A stretch of DNA of 64,000 nt, taken from the NCBI GenBank assembly GCA_001045525.1, contig LDWW01000004.1, positions 124,001 to 188,000 of the forward strand, in the 5' to 3' direction. Every line of letters begins with the position of its first letter. The first letter of the stretch is position 1. A model generated the notes under the pieces. That model was given only the letters and a program-made list of their open reading frames with translations. It was not told where the DNA came from and did not search any database. The stretch is from Chitinispirillum alkaliphilum. GTDB lineage: Bacteria > Fibrobacterota > Chitinivibrionia > Chitinivibrionales > Chitinispirillaceae. Positions 1 through 8,838 of the stretch are shown here, one piece after another. Position numbers and translations under genes: made by a program.

Positions 1-144
1 ACAATCGATATACAATGGGACCTTCGAAACAGGAATAACAGATATGTGGCAGAGGGAACTTACCTGATAATTATCAATGCAGTTGATGCACAAAATAGAA
101 ATATTCTTAACGAGAGGATTAAAGCTGCAATCAACAGACAATAG
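1..144 (+). CDS. C-terminal end of a secreted protein with FlgD-Ig-like domain (partial)
   Basis: Only the last 47 codons are inside the window; reading frame 1 is open from base 1 to a TAG at 142-144. The visible residues include a Trp-Asp-Leu-Arg-Asn stretch followed by VAEGTYLIIINA. This is the usual pattern of the last strands of FlgD-Ig / sorting-type C-terminal domains (W-D-G-R-x-G...V-x-x-G-x-Y). In that family the domain sits at the end of exported or cell-surface proteins. The tail after it (about 20 polar residues ending NRQ) is longer than usual. The nature of the rest of the protein cannot be seen. A strong terminator follows 28 bases after the stop. Confidence 0.6.
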   Translation, partial: TIDIQWDLRNRNNRYVAEGTYLIIINAVDAQNRNILNERIKAAINRQ

Positions 145-171
145 TAATTCAGTAATCTCATGTTTACAGCA

Positions 172-208
172 GTTCGAACAGAGTTGAGTCTCTGTTCGAA
201 CCTTTTTT
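172..208 (+). terminator. Rho-independent terminator
   Basis: A perfect 12-bp inverted repeat (172-183 with 190-201) encloses a 6-base loop and is followed by a run of six T on the plus strand. It lies 28 bases after the stop of the partial gene at the window start, so it ends that transcript. Confidence 0.9.
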
Positions 209-333
209 ATATAGATTATTCCCTGATAATCATCACAAAAAGTCCGCTCTTCCGGCCAGTGAATAGTTTAGCAGGATTGTAAGATGAGGAGTCTTATGGA
301 TGAAGGTTTCTGAGGTGAAGTTTACTGATATTT

Positions 334-382
334 GCCATGTTCTATGCCTTCCCAAGCCCGGTTTTTCAGCATAGAGCATGGC
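334..382. repeat. Imperfect 14-bp inverted repeat
   Basis: GCCATGTTCTATGC at 334-347 is matched by its reverse complement with one mismatch at 369-382, around a 21-base loop. It lies 40 bases beyond the stop of the minus-strand ankyrin gene. It could form a hairpin at the 3' end of that transcript, but there is no T-run, so I do not call it an intrinsic terminator. Confidence 0.4.
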
Positions 383-421
383 GTACTGTTGGTAAGGTAG
401 TACTCTTCCAAAAAAGGCGTG

Positions 422-1516
422 TCAACTTCTCCCGCGATGATTTCTTATCAGCTGTGCTGCTTCGGTGAATTCATTGTTCTGAGCCATTGCAAGAGGAGTT
501 CTTTCCCTTTTATCCAGCGCATTAACATCTGCACCGTTTTGAATCAGCAATCTTATGACATCTGAATTAGGTTTACCCTGAACATGCCCCAATGCCCCCA
601 CAGTTTCATGAAGCGGAGTGCTTCCGGAGATGCTGACAGCATTCACATCCGCACCGTTACTTACAAGGACCTTGCATACATCCAGTAGTCCCAGACCGGC
701 AGAGGTGTGTAAAGGTGTAATTCCGTTTAGACTCACAGCATTTACCTCAGCCCCCCTGTTTAACAGTAAGGCGACTGTCTTGTGGTGACCACCGGAAGAG
801 GCTGCATGAAGGGGAGTAAGCTGATGGTTATTTCTTATATTTATATCTGCTCCGAATTGAAGCAAAAGCTCAACGATTTCATTTTCTCCATTTAAAGCCG
901 CCCAGAACAGAGGTGTTTTACCCCCATGAACTTTTCCGTCAACATCAGCACCATTCTGCAACAGAACATCAACGGCCTCTCTGTTTTTACTCAATGCAGC
1001 AAGATACAAAGGTGTATCGCCGTTATCACTTCGTTCATTTACCGATTTACCATTTTCTATATGGGTTTCGATGTCCTGCACATAACCGTTGTAGGCAGCC
1101 TCATGCAACGTTTCAAAAATCAAATACTGCGTGGTGATGTTTGCTCTTGAAGAATTACTCTTTTCCCTCAATGACACAGAGAGACTGTCAAAACCAGCTC
1201 TGCGGGCCAGAAATGCCGGAGTAAACTTGCCCTTGTTTGTTATGTCTATAACAGCACCGTTTTGTATAAGGTAGTCAACAACTTCAAAATGTCCATTGGA
1301 TGCAGCAGAGTGCAGAGGCGTATTTCCCCCAACATCACGGCTGTTTACTGCAACCCCATTCTGGAGATAATCTCTAACTTTCTCCAGGTCCCCTCTCCCA
1401 GCAGCAGTATGTATGGTTTCATACCTCACACTTTCTTCTCCACCACAACCATTCAGAATCATAAAAAAAGCACCGGTGCAAAAAACACTTTTGCAGATCT
1501 TAAAAAATTTTCCCAT
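422..1516 (-). CDS. Ankyrin-repeat lipoprotein
   Basis: This 364-residue protein begins with a basic, hydrophobic leader ending in L-N-G-C (Cys24), a lipobox, so it is probably anchored in the envelope. The rest is about eight ankyrin repeats. The recurring signatures NGADVNA and GxTPLHxAA are visible from about residue 35 to 355, with a small break near residues 105-135. Ankyrin repeats bind protein partners; none can be named here. The ATG at 1516 has AGAGG upstream. The gene follows the glycosyltransferase gene at 1595 by 78 bases and may be the tail of the polysaccharide operon. The family call is secure, the function unknown. Confidence 0.88.
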   Translation of the reverse strand: MGKFFKICKSVFCTGAFFMILNGCGGEESVRYETIHTAAGRGDLEKVRDYLQNGVAVNSRDVGGNTPLHSAASNGHFEVVDYLIQNGAVIDITNKGKFTPAFLARRAGFDSLSVSLREKSNSSRANITTQYLIFETLHEAAYNGYVQDIETHIENGKSVNERSDNGDTPLYLAALSKNREAVDVLLQNGADVDGKVHGGKTPLFWAALNGENEIVELLLQFGADINIRNNHQLTPLHAASSGGHHKTVALLLNRGAEVNAVSLNGITPLHTSAGLGLLDVCKVLVSNGADVNAVSISGSTPLHETVGALGHVQGKPNSDVIRLLIQNGADVNALDKRERTPLAMAQNNEFTEAAQLIRNHRGRS

Positions 1517-1594
1517 CCTTTACCTCTTGTTCTAAAAGCACGATTCTACTCTATAATAATTAAACTACTTTCAGCCAAATCACAAATAAACACC

Positions 1595-2608
1595 TTATGA
1601 ACAGTACCAGCTCTCGTATTTCTTCCCGATCACTTCCTGAGAATACTTTAAAGCTGTAGCGAACCCGTTATTCCGGAGTTTTTCGCGTAAAATTGTATCA
1701 CTGAGCACACGTAATAATGTTTTCCCCAGGTCATTTGGTTCACAAAGCATGCCGTCAATGCCGGATGTGATTATTTGATCAGTTCCGTGATTATGAGTTG
1801 CCACCACGGCAGCCCCTCCAGCCATAGCTTCAATCACAGGGACACCGAAGCCCTCATATGAACTGCACATACAGTATACCCATGAGCTGCTATACTCTTC
1901 TATAAGCTTTGAATCTTCGAGACGCCCTAAGTAATCTATGTTTTTACCACAGCAGGGCTGAGGCCCCACAATTCTCAGTCTGCAATCAGGCAGAGCAGGC
2001 AGAACGACTCTTTTGAAAGCATCGATCAATAACTCCCCTCTTTTTCGGGTATAAAAAGTTCCGGCAAAGAGAATTGTTGGGTAGGGTGTCTTAGATTTCC
2101 GGGTGATAAATTTTTTTACCGGGACTGAGCAAGGGATGATTTTACTTACAAATGGCAGACATCTGACAGTATCCTTTGAAATCCCGTTTTTTTTTCCTTT
2201 TCTCAAACATGAGACTAATTCGAAAAGGTAAAAAAGAGCCTGATAGAAAAACCTTTTAATATTTGCCGAATATTGCGCTTCTCTTAATGCGGAACCGTAA
2301 AATGTTCTTACTCTTTTACCAGAACCTTTGCAAAGATAGTCATCTCCGTGATAATGCAGGACGTCAAATTCAGAAGTATTTATTTTCCTGAAAGTTAGGG
2401 CGGGTATGAATTTTCTTATGAATTTTAAGGTGTATTTCCAGGGTAAACGCACATGTTCATAGTTTGCATCATCAGGAGCAGGACTAAAACTGTACACCAC
2501 AACCTTGTGTCCTGAAGTTACGAGGAAACATGCCAGGCGGTGTACCTGATAAGAAACTCCATTGGGCTCGTCGGAAGGAAGATATCTGCTGAAAAAAGCT
2601 ATTTTCAT
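1595..2608 (-). CDS. Family 4 glycosyltransferase
   Basis: GT-B fold glycosyltransferase of about 337 residues. The C-terminal half carries the GT4 E-x7-E pattern (EGFGVPVIE) in a segment starting SSYEGFGVPV, followed by a Gly-rich AMAGGAAVVA. The N-terminus MKIAFFSRYLP is the standard first strand and loop. The frame is open 21 bases further upstream to a TTG, but I chose the ATG at 2608 because AAAGG sits about 7 bases before it and the family normally starts there. It probably adds a sugar from a nucleotide-sugar donor to a lipid-linked or capsular glycan at the inner membrane. It is the last of four clustered glycosyltransferases behind the polysaccharide export genes; donor and linkage cannot be read from sequence. 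Confidence 0.88.
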   Translation of the reverse strand: MKIAFFSRYLPSDEPNGVSYQVHRLACFLVTSGHKVVVYSFSPAPDDANYEHVRLPWKYTLKFIRKFIPALTFRKINTSEFDVLHYHGDDYLCKGSGKRVRTFYGSALREAQYSANIKRFFYQALFYLFELVSCLRKGKKNGISKDTVRCLPFVSKIIPCSVPVKKFITRKSKTPYPTILFAGTFYTRKRGELLIDAFKRVVLPALPDCRLRIVGPQPCCGKNIDYLGRLEDSKLIEEYSSSWVYCMCSSYEGFGVPVIEAMAGGAAVVATHNHGTDQIITSGIDGMLCEPNDLGKTLLRVLSDTILREKLRNNGFATALKYSQEVIGKKYESWYCS

Positions 2609-2652
2609 ATTCCGGCCTTTATGTAACAAATTGTAACAATCTTCAACCGATA

Positions 2653-3591
2653 TTAAACAAAGAGTAGTTTTCTGAATTTAACTGAGCCATAAATCAGTGA
2701 TGCCGTGATTACAAACGGTGCAAAAAACATACTTACCCATTCTTTAAAAAAATAGAAGAAACCAGAAGCAGCCCCGGTTCTACGATAAGTCAAAACTGAA
2801 ACGGCAGTCAGGATTAACAGAACACCCCAAACAACACACTCTCCAAAAACCAATACAAGTGATAATACATGTATAATCAACAATGATAACAATGTTCCTG
2901 AGAATGGGGATCTTAATTGTTTACGAAACATTTTCGGGTGTTTTTTATACAGCAAGGGATCAAACCTGCGATTGTGACAATTTTTTAGCAGGTCCCACCA
3001 CTCGCCTTTTCTGAATCTGTGCTGCACAACGATATCTTTACCAAATCCGATCTTCTCCCCCTTTTGCAACAGCGTAAAGGCAAGGTCCAAATCTTCTCTT
3101 TGTACTGTAAATCTTTCATCAAATCCACCCACAGAGAGGAACTTTTCTTTTCTATAAAAAATATTGTTTGTTCTGTAACCGGGTTTTTCGAGCCTTTTAT
3201 ACTGTTTAATAACTGAAGTAGCATCTACGGGGTGTTCAACGACAGTCTTTCCCTCAACACCACAGATTTCAGCCTTACTGATAAGATACTCATAACCTTT
3301 CTTTAGCCACTGTGTATCAACCACACAATCATCATCGACAAAAGCCACCACTTCATATTTGGAACACTCCACACCTTTGTTCCTTTTTCTGCTTATACTT
3401 TTGTCACTGAGAAATACCCATTTCACAAAACCAAATTCCTGTGCCATCATATCAACAGGGTAATCTGCTACGACAATCAATTCCACTGCGAAATCTGCGT
3501 TATTCCTTGCCGTTTGCAGAGAATGGATCAGATCCGGAATATAATGAGGTCTGTGTGATGAGACTATTACAGAAACACCTTTAACATTCAC
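2653..3591 (-). CDS. Family 2 glycosyltransferase with C-terminal membrane segments
   Basis: 312 residues. The GT-A N-terminus VSVIVSSHRPHYIPDLI is followed by the metal-binding acidic motif VDDDCVVD near residue 90 and a typical acceptor-domain EDLDLAFTLL near residue 167. Two or three hydrophobic stretches after about residue 230 should place it on the inner membrane. The start is a GTG at 3591. It is 18 bases downstream of another family 2 gene and belongs to the same glycosyltransferase run. The role is probably sugar transfer during exopolysaccharide repeat-unit assembly; the specificity is unknown. Confidence 0.86.
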   Translation of the reverse strand: MNVKGVSVIVSSHRPHYIPDLIHSLQTARNNADFAVELIVVADYPVDMMAQEFGFVKWVFLSDKSISRKRNKGVECSKYEVVAFVDDDCVVDTQWLKKGYEYLISKAEICGVEGKTVVEHPVDATSVIKQYKRLEKPGYRTNNIFYRKEKFLSVGGFDERFTVQREDLDLAFTLLQKGEKIGFGKDIVVQHRFRKGEWWDLLKNCHNRRFDPLLYKKHPKMFRKQLRSPFSGTLLSLLIIHVLSLVLVFGECVVWGVLLILTAVSVLTYRRTGAASGFFYFFKEWVSMFFAPFVITASLIYGSVKFRKLLFV

Positions 3592-3609
3592 ATTTAACCC
3601 ACTTTAAAT

Positions 3610-4545
3610 TTACTTTGACCAGTCTGGCTTTCCTTTTTGCGGTACATCTTGAACAGATTTATTCAGTAAAACTTCTGGCAGAAGAGTCCAGGCACATATC
3701 TGCTCGAAAACACTTATAAACAGAAGCATAATAGTTTGTCCGGGTTTCCTTAAAAAATCTGAAAACCTTCTCCTTCGCATGCAGTTCAAAGTATGACGAA
3801 CGAGAAATGAAATGTATGTACCTTTAAAATTAACAGCATTCCTGAAATTTTTATATTCACCAGGGTGTTTTGAAAAAAAATACTTTTCTGCTCTTACTAT
3901 CCCTCTCATTCTTTTTCTACTGTTCATAAGCATTCTAATCAATACGACATTTCTTGCCATATGATCAGCTTTCAGATCAGGAAGGAAGATGATATTCCCT
4001 TCCCTTAAAGCACGTACAGCAATCTCGTGATCCTCACAGAATGGGCCAAGATACTCAAATGTTTCATCGAAACAGCCTATTTTCATAAGCATATCTTTTC
4101 TGTATGCAATATGGCAGGTCAGAAACTGCCCCCCGCACAGATTTTCAACTTCTCTGTCCCATAATCCCTGCCCTGTTCCTGTCACTTTACCCTCAAAACC
4201 AATCACATCATCAGGGGCACTTTTGAGATGTTTTTTTAAAACCTTGTACCACCCCTTTTTCACCTCAACATCATCGTCCAGAAATAAAACCCAATTTCCA
4301 TTCGAGTGTCTTATGCCTATATTTCGTGCTACCGCCATTCCACGATTTTTTGAACATCGCACATACGACACACCAAGTTCAGCACATATATTTTTGTTAA
4401 GGTTTCTTTCAGCTTCACCTGATCCATCATCTATTACACATATCTTTACCTTATTATCTGTTTCTGATTTTAACATCCCAAGACACAGGCTCAAATAGTG
4501 AGGTCTGTTTCTTGTTGGGATAACGATCGAGACCAAAGGTGTCAT
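3610..4545 (-). CDS. Family 2 glycosyltransferase
   Basis: 311 residues with the GT-A start VSIVIPTRNRPHYLSLCLG, the nucleotide-sugar/metal motif FLDDDVEV near residue 90 and the catalytic-side CEDHEIAVRAL near residue 170. A hydrophobic patch (LLFISVFEQICAWTLLP) close to the C-terminus may associate with the membrane. The ATG at 4545 overlaps the stop of the upstream glycosyltransferase in an ATGA junction, so the two are translationally coupled. It is a probable exopolysaccharide repeat-unit transferase of unknown sugar specificity. Confidence 0.87.
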   Translation of the reverse strand: MTPLVSIVIPTRNRPHYLSLCLGMLKSETDNKVKICVIDDGSGEAERNLNKNICAELGVSYVRCSKNRGMAVARNIGIRHSNGNWVLFLDDDVEVKKGWYKVLKKHLKSAPDDVIGFEGKVTGTGQGLWDREVENLCGGQFLTCHIAYRKDMLMKIGCFDETFEYLGPFCEDHEIAVRALREGNIIFLPDLKADHMARNVVLIRMLMNSRKRMRGIVRAEKYFFSKHPGEYKNFRNAVNFKGTYISFLVRHTLNCMRRRRFSDFLRKPGQTIMLLFISVFEQICAWTLLPEVLLNKSVQDVPQKGKPDWSK

Positions 4546-5657
4546 TCTTTTCTCTTCTTTGTTTCTAAAATGCGCTGATATTTATCTTTCAGCACAACTG
4601 CCATATCTGAGTACGAATGTTCTTTACAATATATTTTTGAAGCTGATAACAGGCGACTCCGGGAATCACAATCGAGATAAAGAGTTTCTATTCCCTTACA
4701 TATGCTAAAAGGATCTGAAGCACACAGATATACAGCTTTATATTTCTCATAGATTTCTCTGGACATAGGGATATCAGTTGTAATTACCATAGATCCATTG
4801 CGTAAAAGGTCCCCAATACTCTCAGAAGAACTTCTGTTTGAAAACAGGCAAAGAGCAATGTCCAGATTTCCCAATGCCTTTTCAAACTCACTGTCTCCAA
4901 GCCAACCAGTTATTCTGAATTTATTTTTCCATTGAAGAGAATCTGCTTTGTTTTGAATGGATTTGAGCAGGCCTTCATCTTCAGACCTTCTCAGTCCCCC
5001 GACCCAGGTAAACTTCCAGTTTATCTTAAGCTTTTTCAGAACATTAAATAACAAGTCATAATCGTAATTCGGGTTTATAAAACCTGCGCAGCCAATCTCC
5101 ACATGCCCCTTAGCTCCTAAGGATTTGGGAGTTAACATTTTTATATTCTGTATAGGGTGTCCGGTCACAGTTATCCCTTTTGATTCAACACCCTTATTCA
5201 CGAGGATATTCTTTTGGTATTCGTGATGAACAAATATCATATCAGCCCTGAAATGACATGAAAGATGTTTTACAAATGCTTTCTGAATTGGATGTTTGAA
5301 ATCGTACATTGCTTTTTTCAGAGGTAAAAACGGTCCCTTTAACAAATCTCTTGGGTAGACTCCGGGGAAATGTTCATATACCTCGTGAAGAGTCACGACC
5401 AGAGGTTTTTTTATAGTTTTGCACATTTTTATATACTGATCTTTCCCATTCCTTACAAAAAATCCCGGTTCATACTGGACGTGAACCAAATCGCAGGAGT
5501 TAAGAAGCCCGGGATTACACCTGTCAAATTGCAACCTCTTATTCCAGGGGAGCTGGAAAATTTCTATTCCATGCTCTTTAAGCGCGCTCATATACCTTTT
5601 GGAATATATGGCGATTCCGCATTTGATTTTTTCAGGATAAATCCACCCAACCCTCAT
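4542..5657 (-). CDS. GT-B (family 4-like) glycosyltransferase
   Basis: About 371 residues with the GT4-like N-terminus MRVGWIYPEKIKCGIAIYSK (a first strand and Gly-rich loop) and a weaker C-terminal donor-binding region around LCLFSNRSSSESIGDLLRNG. The classical E-x7-E pattern is not clear. The open frame extends six codons upstream to a TTG, but the ATG at 5657 has AAAGG about 8 bases before it and gives a normal N-terminus. It is the first of the four transferases after the tyrosine kinase gene, from which a 109-base gap without a visible terminator separates it. A role in exopolysaccharide assembly is inferred from context. Confidence 0.8.
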   Translation of the reverse strand: MRVGWIYPEKIKCGIAIYSKRYMSALKEHGIEIFQLPWNKRLQFDRCNPGLLNSCDLVHVQYEPGFFVRNGKDQYIKMCKTIKKPLVVTLHEVYEHFPGVYPRDLLKGPFLPLKKAMYDFKHPIQKAFVKHLSCHFRADMIFVHHEYQKNILVNKGVESKGITVTGHPIQNIKMLTPKSLGAKGHVEIGCAGFINPNYDYDLLFNVLKKLKINWKFTWVGGLRRSEDEGLLKSIQNKADSLQWKNKFRITGWLGDSEFEKALGNLDIALCLFSNRSSSESIGDLLRNGSMVITTDIPMSREIYEKYKAVYLCASDPFSICKGIETLYLDCDSRSRLLSASKIYCKEHSYSDMAVVLKDKYQRILETKKRKE

Positions 5658-5766
5658 CAAACAGCCTTTGAACAATTGTATATCTTACGATTTTTAAATA
5701 GCGTTGTATTTTTCTGAAACATGCATTCTAACCAGTTAGAGAGGGCAGTGCTAAAACGGAACACAC

Positions 5767-7923
5767 TCAGTCTTTTTTTGTCTTATAATAATGATAGTAA
5801 TATTTATAATATCCGTAACTTGTATATCGATCTGAGAGGTTGATATCATTTAAAACAGTTCCATATATTTTTACTCCGATATTTTTCAATGAATTCATAG
5901 CCCGATATGCTATATCCCGATCAGTATGATGAGACTTAATAACCATGAGTAGTCCGTCAACTTTTGTTCCAAGCAGGGCAGCATCGGTAACTGCAATAAT
6001 TGGCGGAGTATCAAAAAATATCATATCAAAGCGGGCTTTAAGGTCATCGATAATCTGAACCATCTTTTGTGAACCTACCAGCTCTGCGGGGTTAGGGGTG
6101 AAAATACCAGCAGATATCAAATACAGGTTTTCTCTCCCTGTAGGTCTTATGATTTTTTCATAATCGGGATTATCGATAAACAGTTCACTGAATCCAGGTT
6201 CCCGTTTCATTCCAAAAATATGATGCTGAACCGGTCTTCGCAAATCAGCATCCACAAGAAGTATTTTCTTTCCCATTTGCGCATAAGCCATAGCCAGGTT
6301 TGATACGGTCAGTGATTTACCTTCTCCTGGACCAGCGGAGGTGAGCAGCACAGTCTGAACCGGATTGTCGGGGCTGACAAAAGACAAATTCGTTCTAAGT
6401 GATCTGTAAGCTTCAGTAATAACAGAATCATCACCGGTAAACGTAAAAACCTGCCTTGGGTACTGGTTTACTGTGAGCTTATCTTTCTTTTTGGACGAAA
6501 ACCTTCGAACTTCTATATCCTTCTTTTTATTGCACACGATATGCGGGATAGTCCCCAATACAGACAGCCTTAGATATTTTTCCACATCTTCATTTGTCTT
6601 AATTGTCGTATCGTTGTATTCTGCGAGAAAAGCCAGTGAAATCCCTAAACCCAGACCTAAAAGAATTCCAAGTGTATAATAACCAGCTTCGTTTTTTGGC
6701 ATTGGAGCCTGAGGCATTTCAGGCATATCCACTATTTTAAGTCCCATGCCACTGGAGCGACTTTTTATACGCTGTTCCTCGGCTTTACTGAGGAGTATAT
6801 TATAAATATTCTCATAGACTTCTCTTGACCTCTGTAGCCGAATTAGCTCAAGAGATTCGCTAAGCATGTGAGGATTGCCCTGTTTGTAAGTCTGAATAGC
6901 GTTTTCGTAGGAATCCAATCTCCTTTTGAACAACTCCAATTCAGCTTCCTTATTGATTACAGATTTGCGCAATTCCTGCCACTGGCGCATGACAGCAGGA
7001 TCTACGGAAGATGTTTGTCTCTGAAACTGCAAAAGCTGACGTTCTGTATCCTTGATTTCTCTGTCTATATTTGACAGCCCAGAAAACCTTATGCCCAGAT
7101 TTTCAAGGCGCATCCGCTCCGTTTCCAACTCTCTGAGGCGAGATCTGAGACGAAGGAATTCAGGTGAACGCTGCCTGTCCGGGGTGATCTTATTCTCAAG
7201 GTTTGCAAGCTGGTTTCTTTCCGCTTCCAGATCTGCTTCCTTAAGCCCTAAATTCGCCAGACTTGACCCATATGCTTCCTGCAGAGTTTTTAGTCCAGGG
7301 GTCGTGCCGTCCTGGATCTGCCCGGTTCTGTCCTTAAACTTCCTGTATTCGTATTCCGCTTCCTCAAGATTGTCTCTTATCAGCCCTAGTTGATTTTCAA
7401 TTTCTTTCAGCGCCCTTCTGGACTCTTCGCTTTCAACTTCCTGGCATCTGTCCCTTAAAAGCTCAGTGCCTATACCCGCAATCATATAGGCCATCTCTTT
7501 TGTTTTACCCCTTGCGTTAAGTCTTAAAAAGGAAGAATAAGGGGTTCTTCTTAAAGATATGTTTGAGTGTATATATCCTCTTATCTGATCTCTGGAATAT
7601 TCGGGGAAAACTTCACTGAAAATTTCCACACCTATACTGTCAAGCAACATTTCCAAAAAAGATCTGCTGTTAAGAATCCCCTCATAAAAACTCAGGGGCC
7701 TAACATTGGTCTGCATCAACGGGTTTACAGATACACCCTGATCCTCTATAACTACCGTAGAATAAGCCTCGAATACATCCTCAATAGAATCCACATAGAA
7801 ATAGGTAGAAGCGGCCACAGAAATGAAGGCAAAGAATATGATTAACCTCCGGCGCATCATGATTGCCAGATAATCTTTAAGAGCAGGTCTGCTTGAGATC
7901 AGTGTTTCATTTATTCCATTCAT
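5767..7923 (-). CDS. Polysaccharide co-polymerase / bacterial tyrosine autokinase (Wzc-like)
   Basis: 718 residues. An N-terminal Wzz-type part has a membrane segment near residues 30-48, a long periplasmic coiled coil (about 180-400), and a second membrane segment near 430-450. The cytoplasmic kinase follows, with Walker A AGPGEGKS starting at residue 530, Walker A' ILLVDADLRRP and Walker B MIFFDTPP. The C-terminal tail contains nine tyrosines in about 14 residues, the usual autophosphorylation cluster of BY-kinases. In this family the protein sets chain length and gates export together with the outer-membrane Wza protein, whose gene lies directly upstream (1-base gap). This is a complete, ordinary example. 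Confidence 0.95.
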   Translation of the reverse strand: MNGINETLISSRPALKDYLAIMMRRRLIIFFAFISVAASTYFYVDSIEDVFEAYSTVVIEDQGVSVNPLMQTNVRPLSFYEGILNSRSFLEMLLDSIGVEIFSEVFPEYSRDQIRGYIHSNISLRRTPYSSFLRLNARGKTKEMAYMIAGIGTELLRDRCQEVESEESRRALKEIENQLGLIRDNLEEAEYEYRKFKDRTGQIQDGTTPGLKTLQEAYGSSLANLGLKEADLEAERNQLANLENKITPDRQRSPEFLRLRSRLRELETERMRLENLGIRFSGLSNIDREIKDTERQLLQFQRQTSSVDPAVMRQWQELRKSVINKEAELELFKRRLDSYENAIQTYKQGNPHMLSESLELIRLQRSREVYENIYNILLSKAEEQRIKSRSSGMGLKIVDMPEMPQAPMPKNEAGYYTLGILLGLGLGISLAFLAEYNDTTIKTNEDVEKYLRLSVLGTIPHIVCNKKKDIEVRRFSSKKKDKLTVNQYPRQVFTFTGDDSVITEAYRSLRTNLSFVSPDNPVQTVLLTSAGPGEGKSLTVSNLAMAYAQMGKKILLVDADLRRPVQHHIFGMKREPGFSELFIDNPDYEKIIRPTGRENLYLISAGIFTPNPAELVGSQKMVQIIDDLKARFDMIFFDTPPIIAVTDAALLGTKVDGLLMVIKSHHTDRDIAYRAMNSLKNIGVKIYGTVLNDINLSDRYTSYGYYKYYYHYYKTKKD

Positions 7924-7924
7924 A

Positions 7925-8827
7925 TCAATCGAACAATCCTATAAAACTCTGAACAACCACAATAAACAAAAGTGCATTATTCATTATTGAAAGCATGGTC
8001 TTCCAGTCAAACCATCTCGAATAAACCAAAATCACATCTCCTTCATTCACCTGGGGCATGTTATCCATATCCCCCTTATCAATAAGCTCCTGAATATCCA
8101 AAACCTCTTCGATTGTTTTTTCATCCACTCCGGAAGACAAACGCCTGACACGTGTGAGATCGGCATTTTCAGAAGGGCCACCTGCAAGATAAATCAGCTC
8201 AAACACATTTGTCTCACCATCCAGTTCAAATGCTCCTGGCTTTTGAACAGCCCCAAGCACTTTAACTTTACGGTTAATATCCTGTTTAAGAACAACCACT
8301 ACATCCTGGTCGTTAAGGGTGGGCATATCTTCCACTTCGCCCCTAAGAAAGAACTCCTTGAGATTTATGTCATAAAAATGATCCGAGCGTCCTCCTTTCA
8401 AAAGCTTGACCCGCTCAAGATTGGCTGAGGGCAAAATCCCACCAGCTTTCTGGATTACTTCCTGAATCGAAGCGCCGTCACGTACTATAACGGGTCCGGG
8501 ATCTGCAACCTGCCCGAGTACGGTTATGGCTATTTCAGGCTTTTCAACTATAGACACAAGTACAAGAGGATGCTCAATATGACCCGCAAGCCTGAAAACC
8601 AGATCATTCATAAGTTCCGAAGTGGTAACATTTACAATTATCTCATCTGCAAGAAGAGGATATGTTATACTCCCATTGTTACCTACAGTATACCTTCCGG
8701 ACAATTCTGGATAGCCTACAACCCTGATGTCAACCACATCTCCTATATCAATTATGGTTGCCTGAGAATGTACAAACAGTCCAGAAAGAGCTACTACTAG
8801 TAATAATACTTTTTCTTTGATTTTCAT
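7925..8827 (-). CDS. Polysaccharide export protein (Wza-like, SLBB domains)
   Basis: About 300 residues with a signal peptide (ending near HSQA), then the polysaccharide-export domain (IDIGDVVDIRVVGYPELSG...) and two SLBB-type repeats (ITVLGQVADPG and VKVLGAVQKPGAF). A hydrophobic C-terminal segment (NNALLFIVVVQSFIGLF) could be a membrane helix. No lipobox is seen, unlike E. coli Wza. The frame is open to a GTG at 8842 that would overlap the upstream stop. I prefer the ATG at 8827 because AAGGAA lies 7 bases before it. It probably forms the outer-membrane export pore for the polysaccharide made by the following genes. Confidence 0.88.
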   Translation of the reverse strand: MKIKEKVLLLVVALSGLFVHSQATIIDIGDVVDIRVVGYPELSGRYTVGNNGSITYPLLADEIIVNVTTSELMNDLVFRLAGHIEHPLVLVSIVEKPEIAITVLGQVADPGPVIVRDGASIQEVIQKAGGILPSANLERVKLLKGGRSDHFYDINLKEFFLRGEVEDMPTLNDQDVVVVLKQDINRKVKVLGAVQKPGAFELDGETNVFELIYLAGGPSENADLTRVRRLSSGVDEKTIEEVLDIQELIDKGDMDNMPQVNEGDVILVYSRWFDWKTMLSIMNNALLFIVVVQSFIGLFD

Positions 8828-8838
8828 TTTAAATTCCT